Notes: generated from the letters alone by a model not told the origin. Shown: positions 38,773 to 49,428, counted from the first letter of the stretch. The stretch: 64,000 nucleotides of DNA from Stenotrophomonas lactitubi (GCF_002803515.1 NZ_PHQX01000001.1:310001-374000); one strand, 5' to 3'. Program-made: numbers and translations.

Positions 38773-39405
38773 TCAGGCGGGCCGCAGCATGCGGAAGCGT
38801 TGCTCGGCAGTGATCCGGAAATAGTCGGCCGGTCCGCCGCCGCGCAGGATGGTGTCGCTTGCTGCAGTGTCGTAGATGCCGTCGACGAGCAACCGCGTAT
38901 CGATATGCACGGCGACCACTTCTCCCAGTACCAGCCAGCCATTGGTGTCGTTACCGGCCGCATCACGCAGGCGCACGATCTGCGTGCAGCGGCACTCCAT
39001 GCTTACCGGGCTCTGCGCCACGCGCGGCGGTGCAACCTGCTCCGATGGCAGTGGTGTCAGCCCCGCCAATGCGAACTCGTCCACTTCGGGCGCGACTGCG
39101 CGGCAGCTTTCGTTCATTGCCTGGGCCAGATCGAATGTGGCGAGGTTCCAGACAAACTCGCCGGTGGCTTCGATGTTGCGCAGCGAATCCTTGCGCCCCT
39201 GGCTGCTGAAACCAATGATCGGCGGCGTGTAGTTGAAGGCGTTGAAGAAGCTGTAGGGCGCCAGGTTCACATTGCTGTCGGCGTCACGACTGGAGATCCA
39301 GCCAATGGGGCGCGGGCCGATGATGGCGTTGAACGGATCATGTGGCAGGCGATGGCCGTCGGCCGGGCGATAGCTGTGGAAGCGGGGAGGGAGGGTGTCT
39401 GCCAT
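38773..39405 (-). CDS. Flavin reductase family protein
   Basis: A 210-residue FMN-binding split-barrel protein. The family segment AIIGPRPIGWISSRDADSNV near residue 27, followed by NLAPYSFFNAFNYTPPIIGF, forms the FMN site. Members reduce free flavins for partner monooxygenases; no monooxygenase is adjacent. It converges with the TauE/SafE gene four bases away. Confidence 0.88.
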   Translation of the reverse strand: MADTLPPRFHSYRPADGHRLPHDPFNAIIGPRPIGWISSRDADSNVNLAPYSFFNAFNYTPPIIGFSSQGRKDSLRNIEATGEFVWNLATFDLAQAMNESCRAVAPEVDEFALAGLTPLPSEQVAPPRVAQSPVSMECRCTQIVRLRDAAGNDTNGWLVLGEVVAVHIDTRLLVDGIYDTAASDTILRGGGPADYFRITAEQRFRMLRPA

Positions 39406-39444
39406 GGGTGTGTTTCCGGGGGAGTCGAGCGTGCTCGACGCTAC

Positions 39445-39482
39445 AAAAAAGGCCGCGATCCCGACGGATCGCGGCCTTGTCG
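39445..39482 (-). terminator. Terminator of the BI-1 family gene
   Basis: On the - strand: AAGGCCGCGATCC, short loop, GGATCGCGGCC, then TTTTTT. It lies just after the Bax-inhibitor gene stop codon. Confidence 0.87.
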
Positions 39483-39500
39483 TTTACGGCATGACCAGGA

Positions 39501-40259
39501 TCAGCGTTGCTGGATCTTCGACAGCAGGCGCAGGAACTCCACATACAGCCAGACCAGGGTCACCATCAGGCCGAATGCGCCATACCATTCCATGTACTTC
39601 GGTGCGCGCTGGGCTGCGCCGGTTTCGATGAAATCGAAGTCCAGCACAAGGTTCAGCGCAGCAACCACCACCACGAACAGGCTGAAGGCGATGCCCCAGC
39701 CGCTTGAGGAATGGATCAGCGGCACCTGGATGTTGAAGAACGACAACACGAACGAAGCCAGGTACAGCAGGGCGATGCCGCCTGTGGCAGCGACCACGCC
39801 GAGCTTGAAGTTCTCGGTGGCCTTGATCACGCCGCTGCGGTAGGCAATCAGCAATGCGAACAGGGTGCCGAAGGTCAGCAGCACAGCCTGGAAAACGATA
39901 CCCGGGAAGCGCAGTTCGAACAGCGCGGAAATCGCACCCAGGAACAGGCCTTCGATCAGCGCATACATCGGCGCGGTGACCGGCGACCACTCCTTCTTGA
40001 AGATGGTGATCAGGGCCAGCACCAGGCCGCCGATCGCGCCGCCCATGGCGTACAGCTTGGCGCCGGCCATCACCTGGCCATAGTCGTCCACGCTCTGGTT
40101 CCAGGCGAAGGCGGCGGTCAGCACGGTCAACAGCAGCAGGAGGCCGGTCTTGTTGACGGTGCCGTTGATGGTCATGGCCTGGTCGGGGCTGGTCACCACC
40201 GAGCCACTGGCCAGATCGAGGAAGGTCGACTCGGAAAGAGCCGGGTTGCCGCTGCGCAT
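39501..40259 (-). CDS. Bax inhibitor-1 / YccA family membrane protein
   Basis: A 252-residue protein with about seven membrane segments, including LLLLLTVLTAAFAW near residue 41 and ending WLYVEFLRLLSKIQQR. This matches the BI-1/YccA family; E. coli YccA modulates FtsH and other members conduct calcium. The ATG at 40259 has GGAG upstream. An in-frame ATG 20 codons earlier gives a charged, non-family leader. Confidence 0.87.
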   Translation of the reverse strand: MRSGNPALSESTFLDLASGSVVTSPDQAMTINGTVNKTGLLLLLTVLTAAFAWNQSVDDYGQVMAGAKLYAMGGAIGGLVLALITIFKKEWSPVTAPMYALIEGLFLGAISALFELRFPGIVFQAVLLTFGTLFALLIAYRSGVIKATENFKLGVVAATGGIALLYLASFVLSFFNIQVPLIHSSSGWGIAFSLFVVVVAALNLVLDFDFIETGAAQRAPKYMEWYGAFGLMVTLVWLYVEFLRLLSKIQQR

Positions 40260-40372
40260 GCGAGGTCTCCGTGCGAAAAGGGGGGGCGATTCGGCCATCC
40301 GGCCGATGGCTGCGAGCATAGCCGATGGCCGCGTAAGCTGTGGTCATGGCGGGGTGGGGCAGGGATTGCGCG

Positions 40373-40402
40373 TTGACAGTTCGCACGACGCTTGGCCACA
40401 AT
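40373..40402 (+). promoter_or_regulatory. Promoter of the tRNA-Pro/tRNA-Arg unit
   Basis: TTGACA (40373-40378) and CACAAT (40397-40402), spacing 18, about 40 bases before tRNA-Pro. The perfect -35 makes this the strongest promoter seen in the window. Confidence 0.7.
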
Positions 40403-40442
40403 GGTCAGCTCCCCGGGTCCACGCCCGAGGGGATTGCAACAC

Positions 40443-40519
40443 CGGGGTATAGCGCAGTCTGGTAGCGCGCCTGCTTTGGGAGCAGGATGTCGGGGGTTCG
40501 AATCCCTCTACCCCGACCA
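40443..40519 (+). tRNA. tRNA-Pro (TGG)
   Basis: 77 nt with encoded CCA. The acceptor CGGGGTA pairs with TACCCCG. The anticodon loop TTTGGGA gives TGG, and the T-loop is GGTTCGAATCC. Confidence 0.95.
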
Positions 40520-40557
40520 GTCCACGTCACGTCGGATTGGACGCCGTTCCGGTTCGG

Positions 40558-40634
40558 GCGCCCGTAGCTCAACTGGATAGAGCACCGGCCTTCTAAGCCG
40601 GCGGTTACAGGTTCGATTCCTGTCGGGCGCGCCA
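40558..40634 (+). tRNA. tRNA-Arg (TCT)
   Basis: 77 nt with encoded CCA. The acceptor GCGCCCG pairs with CGGGCGC. The anticodon stem CCGGC/GCCGG encloses loop CTTCTAA, anticodon TCT. It follows tRNA-Pro by 38 bases. Confidence 0.95.
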
Positions 40635-40677
40635 TTGGTGCGGCACCGGAACGTAGCTGGCGGATGTGAAGAAGTGC

Positions 40678-40706
40678 TTGCAAAACCCTGGCGACTCCAC
40701 CAGAAT
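40678..40706 (+). promoter_or_regulatory. Candidate promoter of tRNA-His
   Basis: TTGCAA (40678-40683) and CAGAAT (40701-40706), spacing 17. The context AGTGCTTGCAA-AACCCTGGCG strongly resembles that of tRNA-Lys copy 2 (AGTACTTGCAA-CGCCCTCGCG). Confidence 0.55.
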
Positions 40707-40807
40707 GTCGGACTCGCTTCGGCGGACCGGAACTTCGGTGACAGTCCTCGGGCAACGTATCAAGCGTCAACGTCGGCAGTATCGACGGTGAAGCGAAAGT
40801 TTCAGTG

Positions 40808-40884
40808 GTGGCTGTAGCTCAGTTGGTTAGAGTACCGGATTGTGATTCCGGTGGTCGGGGGTTCGAATCCCCTCAGCCACCCCA
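40808..40884 (+). tRNA. tRNA-His (GTG)
   Basis: 77 nt with encoded CCA. The acceptor GTGGCTG pairs with CAGCCAC. G at 40807 is available as the extra G-1 opposite C73, typical of tRNA-His. The anticodon loop TTGTGAT gives GTG. Confidence 0.95.
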
Positions 40885-40918
40885 CTGATTCAACCGCGTC
40901 GGCAGCGCCGAAACGGTA

Positions 40919-40946
40919 TTGCAATAAACAGAGTGCACGCTACAAT
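40919..40946 (+). promoter_or_regulatory. Promoter of tRNA-Lys copy 1
   Basis: TTGCAA (40919-40924) and TACAAT (40941-40946), spacing 16, 17 bases before the tRNA. Confidence 0.6.
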
Positions 40947-40963
40947 GTGCGTCTGAGTTTCAA

Positions 40964-41039
40964 GGGCTGTTAGCTCAGTTGGTAGAGCAGTTGACTCTTA
41001 ATCAATAGGTCCAAGGTTCGAATCCTTGACAGCCCACCA
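40964..41039 (+). tRNA. tRNA-Lys (CTT), copy 1
   Basis: 76 nt with encoded CCA. The acceptor GGGCTGT pairs with ACAGCCC. The anticodon loop CTCTTAA gives CTT. It is identical to the copy at 41190-41265. Confidence 0.95.
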
Positions 41040-41046
41040 AGACAGA

Positions 41047-41077
41047 AGCCATCGGGTCCGCCCGGTGGCTTTTTTCT
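41047..41077 (+). terminator. Terminator after tRNA-Lys copy 1
   Basis: AAGCCATCGGG, loop TCCG, CCCGGTGGCTT followed by TTTT. Confidence 0.8.
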
Positions 41078-41144
41078 TCAGATGTAACCCTTCGCGATGG
41101 ATCGCCGGTTGCAGTGCTTGTTTCAACCAGGTTGAAGAAAGTAC

Positions 41145-41174
41145 TTGCAACGCCCTCGCGGATCGGGTCATAAT
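41145..41174 (+). promoter_or_regulatory. Promoter of tRNA-Lys copy 2
   Basis: TTGCAA (41145-41150) and CATAAT (41169-41174), spacing 18, 15 bases before the tRNA. Confidence 0.65.
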
Positions 41175-41189
41175 TTGCCCCCCGATTTC

Positions 41190-41265
41190 GGGCTGTTAGC
41201 TCAGTTGGTAGAGCAGTTGACTCTTAATCAATAGGTCCAAGGTTCGAATCCTTGACAGCCCACCA
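41190..41265 (+). tRNA. tRNA-Lys (CTT), copy 2
   Basis: 76 nt, identical to copy 1, with its own promoter and terminator. Its 3' 29 bases plus the terminator are duplicated at 41453-41519. Confidence 0.95.
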
Positions 41266-41270
41266 GACGA

Positions 41271-41301
41271 AAGCCACTTGGTCCGCCAAGTGGCTTTTTT
41301 C
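41271..41301 (+). terminator. Terminator after tRNA-Lys copy 2
   Basis: AAGCCACTTGG, loop TCCG, CCAAGTGGCTTTTTT. Confidence 0.85.
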
Positions 41302-41322
41302 TTTATGTTTCCGCTGGCGTGG

Positions 41323-41452
41323 AGCCGGCTGGAGGATAGCCCCCTTGAGTCAAGGGGGCGCGGCGAAGCCGGGGGATGTGGGTGTTGGTGAGAGGGGCCC
41401 GCGCGATGCGCAGCAGCGCGTGGGGCGGCAGCGCGAATGCGCAGCCGCGTCC
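41323..41452 (+). repeat. 130-nt structured element X (between duplicated tRNA-Lys 3' ends)
   Basis: This aligns end to end with the - strand of 55969-56099, from AGCCGGCTGGAGG through GGGGCGGCAGCGCGA to GCGCGT/CCGCGT. Hairpin 1 is CCCCCTTG-AGT-CAAGGGGG (41340-41358 with flank). Hairpin 2 is CCCGCGCG (41398-41405) with CGCGTGGG (41417-41424), containing one G-T wobble. No ORF is credible. It sits 19 bases after a terminator and is followed immediately by a 67-bp exact duplicate of the upstream tRNA-Lys end. Confidence 0.75.
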
Positions 41453-41519
41453 CCAAGGTTCGAATCCTTGACAGCCCACCAGACGAAAGCCACTTGGTCC
41501 GCCAAGTGGCTTTTTTCTT
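41453..41519 (+). pseudogene. Duplicated 3' end of tRNA-Lys plus terminator
   Basis: 67 bases identical to 41237-41303, covering the T-arm, acceptor strand, CCA and the full terminator of tRNA-Lys copy 2. It has no 5' half, so it cannot make a tRNA, though the terminator should still work. Confidence 0.9.
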
Positions 41520-41535
41520 GCCTTCGACAGCATTG

Positions 41536-41602
41536 GTAGGTCCGCGCCCTGCGTGGATGAAGGCTGTACGAAGCGCGCAATCCACGCATGGCGTGGATCT
41601 AC
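41536..41602. repeat. SMAG-type repeats (one degenerate, one intact)
   Basis: A degenerate unit, GTAGGTCCGCGCCCTGCGTG (41536 onward), and an inverted intact unit at 41580-41602. Nothing else is seen between 41603 and the next gene. Confidence 0.65.
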
Positions 41603-41736
41603 TGAAGCACGGCTGAAAACAGCGTCAAATGCGTCATCGGCATGTTCAATGCTGTGAGCTGCTTCTCACCGGTTGCCATCGGCATCGCTCCCAATGGGTG
41701 TTCCGCGCCGAAGGCGCATGCATGAGGAATGCTTTG

Positions 41737-42066
41737 ATGGCTATTAACAGGACTGTGGGTCTGATGCTGTCCGGCTTGGCGGTGATCGTGCTGTCAGGTT
41801 GCAGGGCGGACGACGCCGCCACTGCCGGGGCAGCGCAGGATCACGCGCAGACGGTGGAGCGCGCTGCGGATGTCGAGCATGTGCCCGCGCAACCGGTCGA
41901 CACGGCGATGGCAATGCGTCCGGCCCAGGCAATGGGGGAGGGGGGACCTGCGGAGACGGTTGAAATGAAGCGCTCTGAAGACGGCGCGACGCTTGAGGCC
42001 CGCCAGCGCGATGCTGCGGTGGGCAGCGACGGTGCGGCGTCGGGGCAGGTACAGCCCGCGCATTGA
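41737..42066 (+). CDS. Small hypothetical lipoprotein
   Basis: A 109-residue putative lipoprotein with signal MAINRTVGLMLSGLAVIVLS and lipobox LSGC. The mature part is low-complexity, acidic and rich in Ala, Glu, Gln and Met, with no recognised domain. GAGGA precedes the ATG at 41737; an ATG five codons earlier is possible. It lies among tRNA genes and may be a lineage-specific gene. Confidence 0.6.
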   Translation: MAINRTVGLMLSGLAVIVLSGCRADDAATAGAAQDHAQTVERAADVEHVPAQPVDTAMAMRPAQAMGEGGPAETVEMKRSEDGATLEARQRDAAVGSDGAASGQVQPAH

Positions 42067-42189
42067 TCCGGTGGCCCGGCTCGGCACCCGCCGCCCGGGC
42101 CGCTTTCTCCATCAAATGGCGTATTCAGTTTTGTGGAAGCCTTCCGCTTTCCGCCCCCGCCTGCAACAATGAACGCCTGAGCCGGCCAC

Positions 42190-42274
<85 letters not shown>

Positions 42275-42465
42275 GGCCGGCCCGTCCCACGCCCAGTCGG
42301 GCATTCCGCGTCAACCCCTGCGCCCCGCCATGCTGGCGGCGCCGCCCGAATTGGGCGAAACTAAAGGGCTGCGGCAAGCAGGCGCGTCATCGACGTCGTG
42401 TCCTTACAACCGTTTCATCCATCATCGAGCCGGGGGCCAGGGCGCCACCGGTGGCAGGAGTCAAC

Positions 42466-43761
42466 ATGCAAGCTTCGATCGAAACCATCGGCAACCTGGA
42501 ACGCCGCCTGAGCTTCTCGCTGCCGGAAGACCGTCTGCAGAGCCACATCAACGGCCGCCTGGGCGAAATCGCCCGCACCACCCGCATCAAGGGTTTCCGT
42601 CCGGGCAAAGTGCCGGCCAAGGTGATCGAGCAGCGCTTCGGCGCGCAGGTCCGTGGCGAGGCGCTGGACGGCCTGCTGCGCGAAACCTTCGACGCCGCCG
42701 TGCGCGAGCACGACCTGCGCATCGTCGGCAGCCCGCGCATCGACAAGGGTGACGAGGGCGAGTTCTCCTTCGTGGCCACCGTCGAAGTGGTGCCGGACTT
42801 CGGTGACATCGACGTCAGCAAGCTGACCGTCGTGCGCCACACCGCCGAGATCACCGATGCCGACATCGACCAGATGATCGAGAACCTGCAGACCCAGCGT
42901 CGCAGCTGGTCGCCGGTCACCCGTGCCGCGCAGGACGGCGACCTGGTCGCACTGGAAACCTGGTCGCAGGCCGGTGACGAGCGCCTGCCGGCGGAAGGCA
43001 CCGAGAAGGGCAGCATCGTGCTCGGTCAGGGCATGATGTTCGAGACCATCGAGCAGGGCCTGGTCGGCATGACCAAGGACGAAGAGAAGACCCTGGACGT
43101 CGAGTTCCCGGCTGACTGGCGCGTGCCGGCGCTGGCGGGCAAGACCGTGCAGGTCACCGTCAAGGTCACCGACATCTCCGAGCCGGTCGTGCCGGCGGTC
43201 GATGAAGCCTTCATCAAGAGCTTCGGCGTGAAGGGCGGCGACGTCGAGCAGTTCCGCAGCGACATCCGTGCGAACCTCGAGCGCGAGCTGAAGGGCGCGC
43301 TGATGAACCGCCTGCGTCGTGAAGTCGGCGAGCAGCTGATCGCGGCCTACGCTTCGGTGGAAATGCCGCCGCGCCTGGTCGAGAACGAAGCCCGCGCCAT
43401 GCTGGCCCAGCAGGTCGAGCAGATCCGCCGCAGCGGCCGCAACCCGGGCGAGATCCCGGCCGACGCCCACGAAGGCTTCAAGGACGCTGCTGCCAAGCGC
43501 GTGCTGGTCGGCCTGGTGGTCGGCGAAGTGGCCCGCAGCAATGACCTGCGCCTGGAGCCGAAGCGTCTGAATGAAACGATGCGTCTGATCGCCTCGACCT
43601 ACGAAGAGCCGGAGCAGGTCATTGAGATGTACCGCAACGACCCCCAGCTGATGTCTGGCCTGCAGAACCGCGTGATGGAAGAGCAGGTGATCGACTGGAT
43701 CGCCGAGCGCGCCCAGCACACTGAAGAAAAGCTGTCGTTCCAGGACGCGATCCGCCAGTAA
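42466..43761 (+). CDS. tig: Trigger factor
   Basis: This 431-residue ribosome-associated chaperone folds nascent chains. The N-terminal ribosome-binding domain contains the signature [17 protein letters not shown] near residue 42. The FKBP-type prolyl isomerase domain follows (about 150-245, with GDLVALE and [18 protein letters not shown]), then the helical chaperone domain. E. coli Tig has 432 residues. The ATG at 42466 lies behind CAGGAG. The order tig-clpP-clpX-lon matches E. coli. Confidence 0.96.
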   Translation: MQASIETIGNLERRLSFSLPEDRLQSHINGRLGEIARTTRIKGFRPGKVPAKVIEQRFGAQVRGEALDGLLRETFDAAVREHDLRIVGSPRIDKGDEGEFSFVATVEVVPDFGDIDVSKLTVVRHTAEITDADIDQMIENLQTQRRSWSPVTRAAQDGDLVALETWSQAGDERLPAEGTEKGSIVLGQGMMFETIEQGLVGMTKDEEKTLDVEFPADWRVPALAGKTVQVTVKVTDISEPVVPAVDEAFIKSFGVKGGDVEQFRSDIRANLERELKGALMNRLRREVGEQLIAAYASVEMPPRLVENEARAMLAQQVEQIRRSGRNPGEIPADAHEGFKDAAAKRVLVGLVVGEVARSNDLRLEPKRLNETMRLIASTYEEPEQVIEMYRNDPQLMSGLQNRVMEEQVIDWIAERAQHTEEKLSFQDAIRQ

Positions 43762-43782
43762 TCCCTGGCGGATTGCCGGATA

Positions 43783-43813
43783 CCCCGCGCCAGCCCTGGC
43801 GCGGGGTTGTTTC
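43783..43813 (+). terminator. Hairpin terminator between tig and clpP
   Basis: CCCCGCGCCAG, loop CC, CTGGCGCGGGG, then TTGTTT. The stem is strong and the T-tract short, so partial read-through into clpP is likely. Confidence 0.65.
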
Positions 43814-43837
43814 CCCCCAAGATAGGTACCTCACGAA

Positions 43838-44464
43838 ATGGACAACCGAACCAAAGCCCTGAACATGGTTCCCATGGTGGTCGAGCAGACCAGCCGCGGC
43901 GAGCGTGCCTACGACATCTATTCGCGCCTGTTGAAGGAGCGCCTGATCTTCCTGGTTGGCCCGATCGACGATCACATGGCCAACGTGGTGGTGGCGCAGC
44001 TGCTGTTCCTGGAAGCGGAAAACCCGGAAAAGGACATCAGCATCTACATCAACTCGCCGGGTGGCGTGGTCACCGCCGGTATGGCGATCTACGACACCAT
44101 GCAGTACATCAAGCCGGACGTGAGCACCATCTGCGTCGGCCAGGCCGCCTCGATGGGCGCGCTGCTGCTGGCTTCCGGTGCGGCGGGCAAGCGCTATGCG
44201 CTGCCGAACTCGCGGGTGATGATCCACCAGCCGCTGGGCGGCTTCCAGGGCCAGGCCACCGACATCGACATCCACGCTCGCGAGATCCTGACCCTGCGTG
44301 CGCGCCTGAACGAAGTGCTGGCCAAGCACACCGGGCAGTCGCTGGAGACCATCGCGCGTGATACCGAGCGCGACAACTTCAAGAGCGCGGTCGATGCGGT
44401 CGCCTACGGCCTGGTCGACCAGGTCCTGGAGCGTCGTCCGGAAGAGTCGATCCAGGCCGGCTGA
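43838..44464 (+). CDS. clpP: ATP-dependent Clp protease proteolytic subunit
   Basis: This 208-residue serine protease forms the double-heptamer chamber served by ClpX or ClpA. The nucleophile is Ser105 in VGQAASMGA, and the catalytic histidine is His130 in MIHQPLGG. The N-terminal segment before [15 protein letters not shown] is short and may be processed, as in E. coli. It is 126 bases upstream of clpX. Confidence 0.97.
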   Translation: MDNRTKALNMVPMVVEQTSRGERAYDIYSRLLKERLIFLVGPIDDHMANVVVAQLLFLEAENPEKDISIYINSPGGVVTAGMAIYDTMQYIKPDVSTICVGQAASMGALLLASGAAGKRYALPNSRVMIHQPLGGFQGQATDIDIHAREILTLRARLNEVLAKHTGQSLETIARDTERDNFKSAVDAVAYGLVDQVLERRPEESIQAG

Positions 44465-44590
44465 CCGGCACTCACGGGGCCATGGCAGGCCCCGTTCCTG
44501 CAGGGTCGGGTGGACTGATGTCCCTCCGGCCCTGTGTTATTCTCGAATCGAACCCCCGTTCAGCGGGTGGCGTAACTGGGTAAGCGAAGC

Positions 44591-45880
<1,290 letters not shown>

Positions 45881-45933
45881 TTCTTTCAACTTGTTGAATA
45901 GAAAGAATTTTCTCGGAACGTCTTGCATCTGAA

Positions 45934-45970
45934 AGCCGATGGCCCCATAACGGGGCCATCGGCTTTTTTT
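45934..45970 (+). terminator. Terminator between clpX and lon
   Basis: AAGCCGATGGCCCC, loop ATAA, CGGGGCCATCGGCTTTTTTT. It separates lon from the clpPX transcript. Confidence 0.9.
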
Positions 45971-46022
45971 GTCTCCGGAAGATGCCCTCCCGGAGACGGT
46001 TTTCCCCTTCCCTGGAGCCCCC

Positions 46023-48476
46023 ATGGCCCGTTCCCCAAGTGAGACCCTCGACCTGCCGGTCCTGCCGCTGCGCGACGTAGTGGTATTCCCGCACATGGTC
46101 ATCCCGCTGTTCGTCGGCCGCGACAAGTCCATGCATGCGCTGGAACAGGCAATGGAAGCGGACAAGCGCATCCTGCTGCTGGCGCAGAAGTCGGCCGAGA
46201 CCGATGACCCGCAGGCCGCCGACCTCTACCAGGTCGGCACCCTGGCGCAGGTGCTGCAGCTGCTGAAGCTGCCCGACGGCACCATCAAGGTGCTGGTCGA
46301 AGGCCTGTCACGCGTGCAGGTGACCAGCGTCAGCGAGCGCGATGGATCGCTGCACGGCCAGGCCGTCGAAATCGACGCCACCGATGCACGCGAGCCGCGC
46401 GAGATCGAGGCCATCGCCCGCTCGCTGATGTCGCTGTTCGAGCAGTACGTCAAGACCAACCGCAAGCTGCCGCCGGAGCTGCTGCAGACCCTGGCCGGCA
46501 TCGATGAGCCGACCCGCCTGGCCGACACCATCGCCGCGCATATCAGCGTGCGGTTGTCGGACAAGCAGCGCCTGCTGGAAACGCTGGCCGTGGGCGAACG
46601 CCTGGAGATGCTGGTCGGTCTGGTCGACGGCGAGATCGACGTGCAGCAGATGGAAAAGCGCATCCGCGGCCGCGTGAAGTCGCAGATGGAAAAGAGCCAG
46701 CGCGAGTACTACCTCAACGAACAGATGAAGGCCATCCAGAAGGAGCTGGGCGACCTTGACGACGCGCCGGGCGAACTGGAAGAGCTGGCGCGCAAGATTG
46801 CCGAAGCGGGCATGCCCAAGCCGGTGGAAACCAAGGCGCGCAACGAGCTCAACAAGCTCAAGCAGATGTCGCCGATGTCCGCCGAAGCAGCGGTCGTGCG
46901 CAACTACCTGGAGTGGTTGCTGGGCGTGCCGTGGAAGAAGCGCAGCAAGGTGCGCAAGGACCTCAAGGCCGCGCAGGACACCCTCGATGCCGATCACTAC
47001 GGCCTGGAGAAGGTCAAGGAACGCATCCTTGAATACCTGGCGGTGCAGTCGCGTGTGAAGCAGATGAAGGGCCCGATCCTGTGCCTGGTCGGACCGCCGG
47101 GCGTGGGCAAGACCTCGCTGGGCCAGTCCATCGCCAAGGCCACCAACCGCAAGTTCGTGCGCATGTCGCTGGGCGGCGTGCGCGACGAAGCCGAGATCCG
47201 TGGCCACCGTCGTACCTATGTCGGTTCGATGCCGGGCCGCATCGTGCAGAACCTCAACAAGGTCGGCAGCAAGAACCCGCTGTTCGTGCTGGACGAGATC
47301 GACAAGATGTCGATGGACTTCCGCGGCGATCCGTCTTCGGCGCTGCTGGAAGTGCTCGACCCCGAGCAGAACAACGCATTCAACGACCACTACCTGGAAG
47401 TGGACCTGGACCTGTCCGAAGTGATGTTCGTGGCCACCTCGAACTCGCTCAACATTCCGGGTCCGCTGCTGGACCGCATGGAAGTGATCCGCATCCCCGG
47501 TTACACCGAGGATGAGAAGCTCAACATCGCCACCCGTTACCTGGCTCCCAAGCAGATCAAGGCCAATGGCCTGAAGCCGGAAGAGCTGGAGATCGGCAGC
47601 GATGCGATCCAGGACATCGTGCGCTACTACACGCGCGAATCCGGCGTGCGCAACCTGGAACGCGAAATCGCCAAGATCTGCCGCAAGGTGGTGAAGGAGA
47701 TCGCGCTGGGTGGACCGCAGCCGGTGGCGAAGGCGAAGAAGGGCGCGCGCAAGTCCAAGGCGCTGGTGAGCGTGTCGAGCAAGAACCTGGACAAGTACCT
47801 GGGCGTGCGTCGCTTCGACTTCGGCCGTGCCGAAGAAGAGAACGAGATCGGCCTGGTCACCGGCCTGGCGTGGACCGAAGTCGGTGGCGATCTGCTGCAG
47901 ATCGAATCGACGCTGGTACCGGGCAAGGGCCAGCTGATCCTGACCGGCCAGCTCGGCAACGTGATGAAGGAATCGGCGTCGGCGGCGTTGTCGGTGGTGC
48001 GTTCGCGTGCCGAACGCTTCGGCATCGATGCGGACTTCCTGCAGAAGCACGACGTGCATCTGCATGTGCCCGATGGTGCGACACCGAAGGATGGCCCCAG
48101 CGCCGGTGCGGCAATGGTGACCTCGCTGGTGTCGATGCTGACCAAGGTGGCTGTGCGCGCCGATGTGGCGATGACCGGCGAAATCACCCTGCGTGGTCGC
48201 GTCACTGCGATCGGCGGCCTGAAGGAGAAGTTGCTGGCTGCCCTGCGCGGCGGAATCCGCACGGTGATCATCCCTGATGAGAACCGCAAGGATCTTGCCG
48301 ACATTCCAGCCAACGTCACCCGCGATCTGGAGATCGTGCCGGTGAAGTACATCGATGAAGTGCTCGATCTGGCGCTGGAACGTCCGCTGGCACCCAAGAA
48401 GACGCGCAAGAGTGCGCAGCGCGTCACGGTGCGCAGCAAGGCCAAACCGAGTGGAAACGCGCGCGTCAAGCATTGA
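46023..48476 (+). CDS. lon: Lon protease
   Basis: This 817-residue ATP-dependent protease degrades misfolded and regulatory proteins. The N-terminal substrate domain starts [17 protein letters not shown]. The AAA+ module has [13 protein letters not shown] and [14 protein letters not shown]. The protease domain holds the Ser693 and Lys736 dyad in DGPSAGAAM and GGLKEKLLA. The extended C-terminal tail of about 30 residues is Lys/Arg-rich. The ATG at 46023 follows GGAG; an upstream in-frame ATG at 45969 lies within the terminator. Confidence 0.97.
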   Translation: MARSPSETLDLPVLPLRDVVVFPHMVIPLFVGRDKSMHALEQAMEADKRILLLAQKSAETDDPQAADLYQVGTLAQVLQLLKLPDGTIKVLVEGLSRVQVTSVSERDGSLHGQAVEIDATDAREPREIEAIARSLMSLFEQYVKTNRKLPPELLQTLAGIDEPTRLADTIAAHISVRLSDKQRLLETLAVGERLEMLVGLVDGEIDVQQMEKRIRGRVKSQMEKSQREYYLNEQMKAIQKELGDLDDAPGELEELARKIAEAGMPKPVETKARNELNKLKQMSPMSAEAAVVRNYLEWLLGVPWKKRSKVRKDLKAAQDTLDADHYGLEKVKERILEYLAVQSRVKQMKGPILCLVGPPGVGKTSLGQSIAKATNRKFVRMSLGGVRDEAEIRGHRRTYVGSMPGRIVQNLNKVGSKNPLFVLDEIDKMSMDFRGDPSSALLEVLDPEQNNAFNDHYLEVDLDLSEVMFVATSNSLNIPGPLLDRMEVIRIPGYTEDEKLNIATRYLAPKQIKANGLKPEELEIGSDAIQDIVRYYTRESGVRNLEREIAKICRKVVKEIALGGPQPVAKAKKGARKSKALVSVSSKNLDKYLGVRRFDFGRAEEENEIGLVTGLAWTEVGGDLLQIESTLVPGKGQLILTGQLGNVMKESASAALSVVRSRAERFGIDADFLQKHDVHLHVPDGATPKDGPSAGAAMVTSLVSMLTKVAVRADVAMTGEITLRGRVTAIGGLKEKLLAALRGGIRTVIIPDENRKDLADIPANVTRDLEIVPVKYIDEVLDLALERPLAPKKTRKSAQRVTVRSKAKPSGNARVKH

Positions 48477-48525
48477 TGCGTCCTGTCGAAATGCTTGAAA
48501 CCCGCGTCGTTGCTGGCTTTCCAGC

Positions 48526-48554
48526 TTGCGTGGGGGTAGGGCCGCTGGTATAAA
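48526..48554 (+). promoter_or_regulatory. Promoter of hupB
   Basis: TTGCGT (48526-48531) and TATAAA (48549-48554), spacing 17, about 140 bases before the start codon. A long leader would result, with the inverted segment GTGATCGCAGTCAGCGCTCAC nearby. Confidence 0.6.
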
Positions 48555-48694
48555 AGCAGCACTCGCGAATGAGTGATCGCAGTCAGCGCTCACTGAATTC
48601 GGCGAACCGTTTCCACATGGCAACCGCATGCAGACGTCGTGCGGTTGCTTCCCTGTCGAATACGCGGAACCCACCGCCAAAGGAGTTGTAAAGA

Positions 48695-48967
48695 ATGAAC
48701 AAGACCGAATTGATCGATGCCGTTGCTGAAGCTGCCGACCTGACCAAGGCCGAGTCCAGCCGCGCTGTCGATGCCGTCGTTGCTGCCGTCACCAAGGCGC
48801 TGAAGGACGGCGATGCGGTCACCCTGGTTGGCTTCGGTACCTTCCAGGTCCGCGACCGTGCTGCCCGCACCGGCCGCAACCCGAAGACCGGCGACACCAT
48901 CAAGATCGCTGCTTCGAAGAATCCGTCGTTCAAGGCTGGTAAGGCCCTGAAGGATGCTGTAAACTAA
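48695..48967 (+). CDS. hupB: DNA-binding protein HU
   Basis: A 90-residue nucleoid protein that bends DNA as a dimer. The family pattern is complete: [18 protein letters not shown], then [20 protein letters not shown] with the DNA-binding arm, ending [12 protein letters not shown]. Position between lon and ppiD is the same as in E. coli. Confidence 0.97.
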   Translation: MNKTELIDAVAEAADLTKAESSRAVDAVVAAVTKALKDGDAVTLVGFGTFQVRDRAARTGRNPKTGDTIKIAASKNPSFKAGKALKDAVN

Positions 48968-48978
48968 GCGGCTCGCTG

Positions 48979-49053
48979 GGGTGCTTAGCTCAGCGGTAGA
49001 GCGTCTCCTTTACACGGAGAGGGTCGGGGGTTCGAAACCCTCAGCACCCACCA
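48979..49053 (+). tRNA. tRNA-Val (TAC)
   Basis: 75 nt with encoded CCA. The acceptor GGGTGCT pairs with AGCACCC. The anticodon loop TTTACAC gives TAC. It begins 11 bases after hupB stops, so it may be processed from the hupB transcript. Confidence 0.95.
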
Positions 49054-49078
49054 CAGCACCGCGGTAAGTTTGAAATGT

Positions 49079-49155
49079 GGAGCGGTAGTTCAGCTGGTTA
49101 GAATGCTGGCCTGTCACGCCGGAGGTCGCGGGTTCGAGTCCCGTCCGCTCCGCCA
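49079..49155 (+). tRNA. tRNA-Asp (GTC), copy 1
   Basis: 77 nt with encoded CCA. The acceptor GGAGCGG pairs with CCGCTCC. The anticodon loop CTGTCAC gives GTC. Confidence 0.95.
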
Positions 49156-49164
49156 TTTTCAACG

Positions 49165-49198
49165 AGGCCCCCGGCCGAAAAGCTGGGGGCCTTGTTTT
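49165..49198 (+). terminator. Terminator after tRNA-Asp copy 1
   Basis: GAGGCCCCCGGC, loop CGAAAA, GCTGGGGGCCTT, then GTTTTCT. Confidence 0.75.
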
Positions 49199-49244
49199 CT
49201 CTCCAACCACCCGGTTGCCGAGAAAACAAAGAGGTCTGCAATAC

Positions 49245-49321
49245 GGAGCGGTAGTTCAGCTGGTTAGAATGCTGGCCTGTCACGCCGGAGGTCGCGGGTT
49301 CGAGTCCCGTCCGCTCCGCCA
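49245..49321 (+). tRNA. tRNA-Asp (GTC), copy 2
   Basis: Identical to copy 1 over all 77 bases. Confidence 0.95.
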
Positions 49322-49428
49322 TTGCAAAACTCTTAAATCCTCGTGAAAAAACTTTGAAAAAAGTGTTCAGCGGGGTAGGTTTTCAGGAAGTCTTCGGATA
49401 TACTGAGCGCCTGCAAAGTTTCAAGCGC

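Noticed and set aside
41237..41519. Prophage or genomic island attachment sites at tRNA-Lys
   Set aside because: The direct repeats fit att sites, but only 149 non-coding bases separate them and no integrase is nearby; the parallel at the PP2C gene favours another mechanism.
41196..41585. 129-residue - strand ORF with repeated KKKATWRTKWL
   Set aside because: Antisense of tRNA-Lys and its duplicated 3' end.
46308..48680. 790-residue - strand ORF
   Set aside because: Antisense shadow of lon, typical of GC-rich DNA.
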